DNA from: Chaunax sp. Z400
Taxonomy: Eukaryota; Chordata; Actinopteri; Lophiiformes; Chaunacidae
Direction of reading: 5' to 3'
Assembly: GCA_037577475.1 (NCBI GenBank)
Contig: CM075192.1
Span: 17,183,408-17,247,407, forward strand
DNA length: 64,000 bases
In this document: in pieces, positions 63,001-64,000 of the stretch
Numbering within the stretch: position 1 is the stretch's first letter
Layout: every line of letters begins with the position of its first letter
Notes under the pieces: generated by a model
The model's database searches: none
Told to the model about the DNA's origin: nothing
What the model saw: only the letters and a program-made list of their open reading frames with translations
Program-made: the position numbers and the translations under genes

Positions 63001-64000
63001 AAATAATGTTGCATTTTTTAACCAAGTATTTGAATATTTTAACCTTCTCTCAACCTACAGTATATTGTTAGCATACAGCAAACAAGAATTTCAGCTCTGA
63101 AAGTAGTTTACCCCTGTATCCATTTGGTTAATATATCCATTAAGCTGCATGGAGTGAGTGGAGTGTGGCTGCCGTGTGGAGCGCAGAATGACGTGTTAAT
63201 TCTGGGTAATTTATTACCCTGGGTGTCGCTGGGCAAGGAGCTCCTTACAGATCCTGTCTCACTGGAATTGTCCTTAGCCAGGCTTCCATGGGCATTGCAT
63301 GCTTAGCAGTCACTCCACCATGCGGTCCTCACATTCACTGATGCAAGTATGATGTAAAACCTTTGGAGCAGGAAAACAACAGTGAGGATGCACATAGTCT
63401 GGCATTATATCAGACTAGCAGTCTTTGAAGGTAGGAGGCTAAAAGCACACCTGTGGAGAGGGAGAGGGTAATTTAATTTACCACCATTGTTATGGGCACT
63501 TGCTGCCTCTCATATGGTTTTTATATTTGGAAGTATCCTTTTCTGTCCAGGGCCGGGTCCTGATTAGATCATGGATGCTGATTGTGGCCTAGAGCTGTGG
63601 TGATCAATCCTAATTTACTCGGAGGATTAAATTTATATATAGGAGGATGCAGTGCCCTGCCCTGATAGATGAAAGGGCATTTCCCTCTCATGCATCGACA
63701 ATCAAGATGACAGAAAAAAGAAAAAAAGACACAACACACACACATATCTTTGATTTTGTTTTGCTGTTTGTGTTCATAACATTTAGCATTGGGCTTTCAC
63801 TGGGGAATAAAAGCTGCATTAAAGACTCATAGTAGATAAGCGGAAAAAAAACCCAAAAACATTGCACGGGCATTTGTGCATTAAGATTTTCACGAGCCTC
63901 AGCACTGTCTAATATTCAGCCACAGGGATCAGAGAGTGCAGACTTCTGGTGCTTTAGAGGCAGAGGAAAGGGATTGTGCAGGTCAACACAGCACTCCCAT
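60066..64000. other. Noncoding DNA, no gene seen
   Basis: AT-rich with a few more complex stretches (60960-61250, 61330-61620, 63130-63310). The 87-codon frame at 60987-61250 is proline-rich at its start owing to a C-rich patch and has no recognisable domain. A 16-base inverted repeat lies at 63204-63219. No RNA gene visible. The window ends without an exon. Confidence 0.5.
63204..63219. repeat. Perfect 7-bp inverted repeat with two TAAT cores
   Basis: GGGTAAT, TT, ATTACCC (63204-63219). Each arm carries a TAAT core of the homeodomain type in opposite orientation, two bases apart, an arrangement like that bound by paired-class homeodomain dimers. Function is inferred from the motif alone. 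Confidence 0.6.

Noticed and set aside
1..64000. CRISPR array, operon, phage or toxin-antitoxin system
   Set aside because: No regularly spaced direct repeats, no ribosome-binding-site-led gene strings and no long ORFs; the sequence is vertebrate noncoding DNA.

Overview
The window is AT-rich vertebrate DNA and almost certainly comes from a ray-finned (teleost) fish. I base this on the repeats: two copies of a tRNA-headed, L2-tailed fish SINE, a second tRNA-headed SINE, L2/Rex-like LINE fragments, a Tc1-like transposase fossil and many short microsatellites. I recognise these families from general knowledge of teleost genomes; I could not run a repeat library. There is no bacterial gene organisation. 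The listed reading frames are all short (at most 126 codons), many start at non-ATG codons, and none shows a conserved protein domain except decayed transposon pieces.

The only host-gene signal I can defend is near 41.2-42.5 kb. A locally CpG-richer stretch contains a candidate first exon on the + strand, ending at a strong splice donor (GT at 41905-41906). The last three bases of this exon are an ATG with A at -3 and an in-frame stop 45 bases upstream. If real, it is a 5' leader exon whose coding sequence starts at its last codon. The 22 kb to the right would then be first intron, and the 41 kb to the left would be upstream intergenic DNA. I cannot name the gene.

Layout: 1-11.6 kb is mostly featureless AT-rich DNA with a degenerate fish repeat, a LINE 3' tail and a palindrome pair. 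A dead LINE with readable reverse-transcriptase motifs (minus strand) lies at 11.6-12.8 kb, followed by a long CA microsatellite. From 17.7 to 39.1 kb, four copies of one dispersed repeat all lie on the + strand; the best-preserved end (39.1 kb) has a hairpin followed by CTAG, as in Helitrons. Between them are stretches of unusual texture (22.0-22.4, 28.5-29.0, 29.8-30.4 kb) that look like candidate conserved noncoding elements, and a perfect 13-bp hairpin at 30.7 kb. After the promoter come a SINE (46.2 kb), a Tc1 fossil (47.0-47.4 kb), a short inverted-repeat transposon in an AT/GT microsatellite (48.8 kb), a 19-base G tract (50.6 kb), a second SINE type (53.5 kb) and further probable old repeats at 57-58 and 60 kb.

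No genes work together here, and I found no novel biological system. The best leads are the candidate promoter/first exon, the hairpins, the AP-1/MARE-like 17-mer duplication near 48.4/49.3 kb, and the Helitron-like family. Conservation-based claims need an alignment I could not make.
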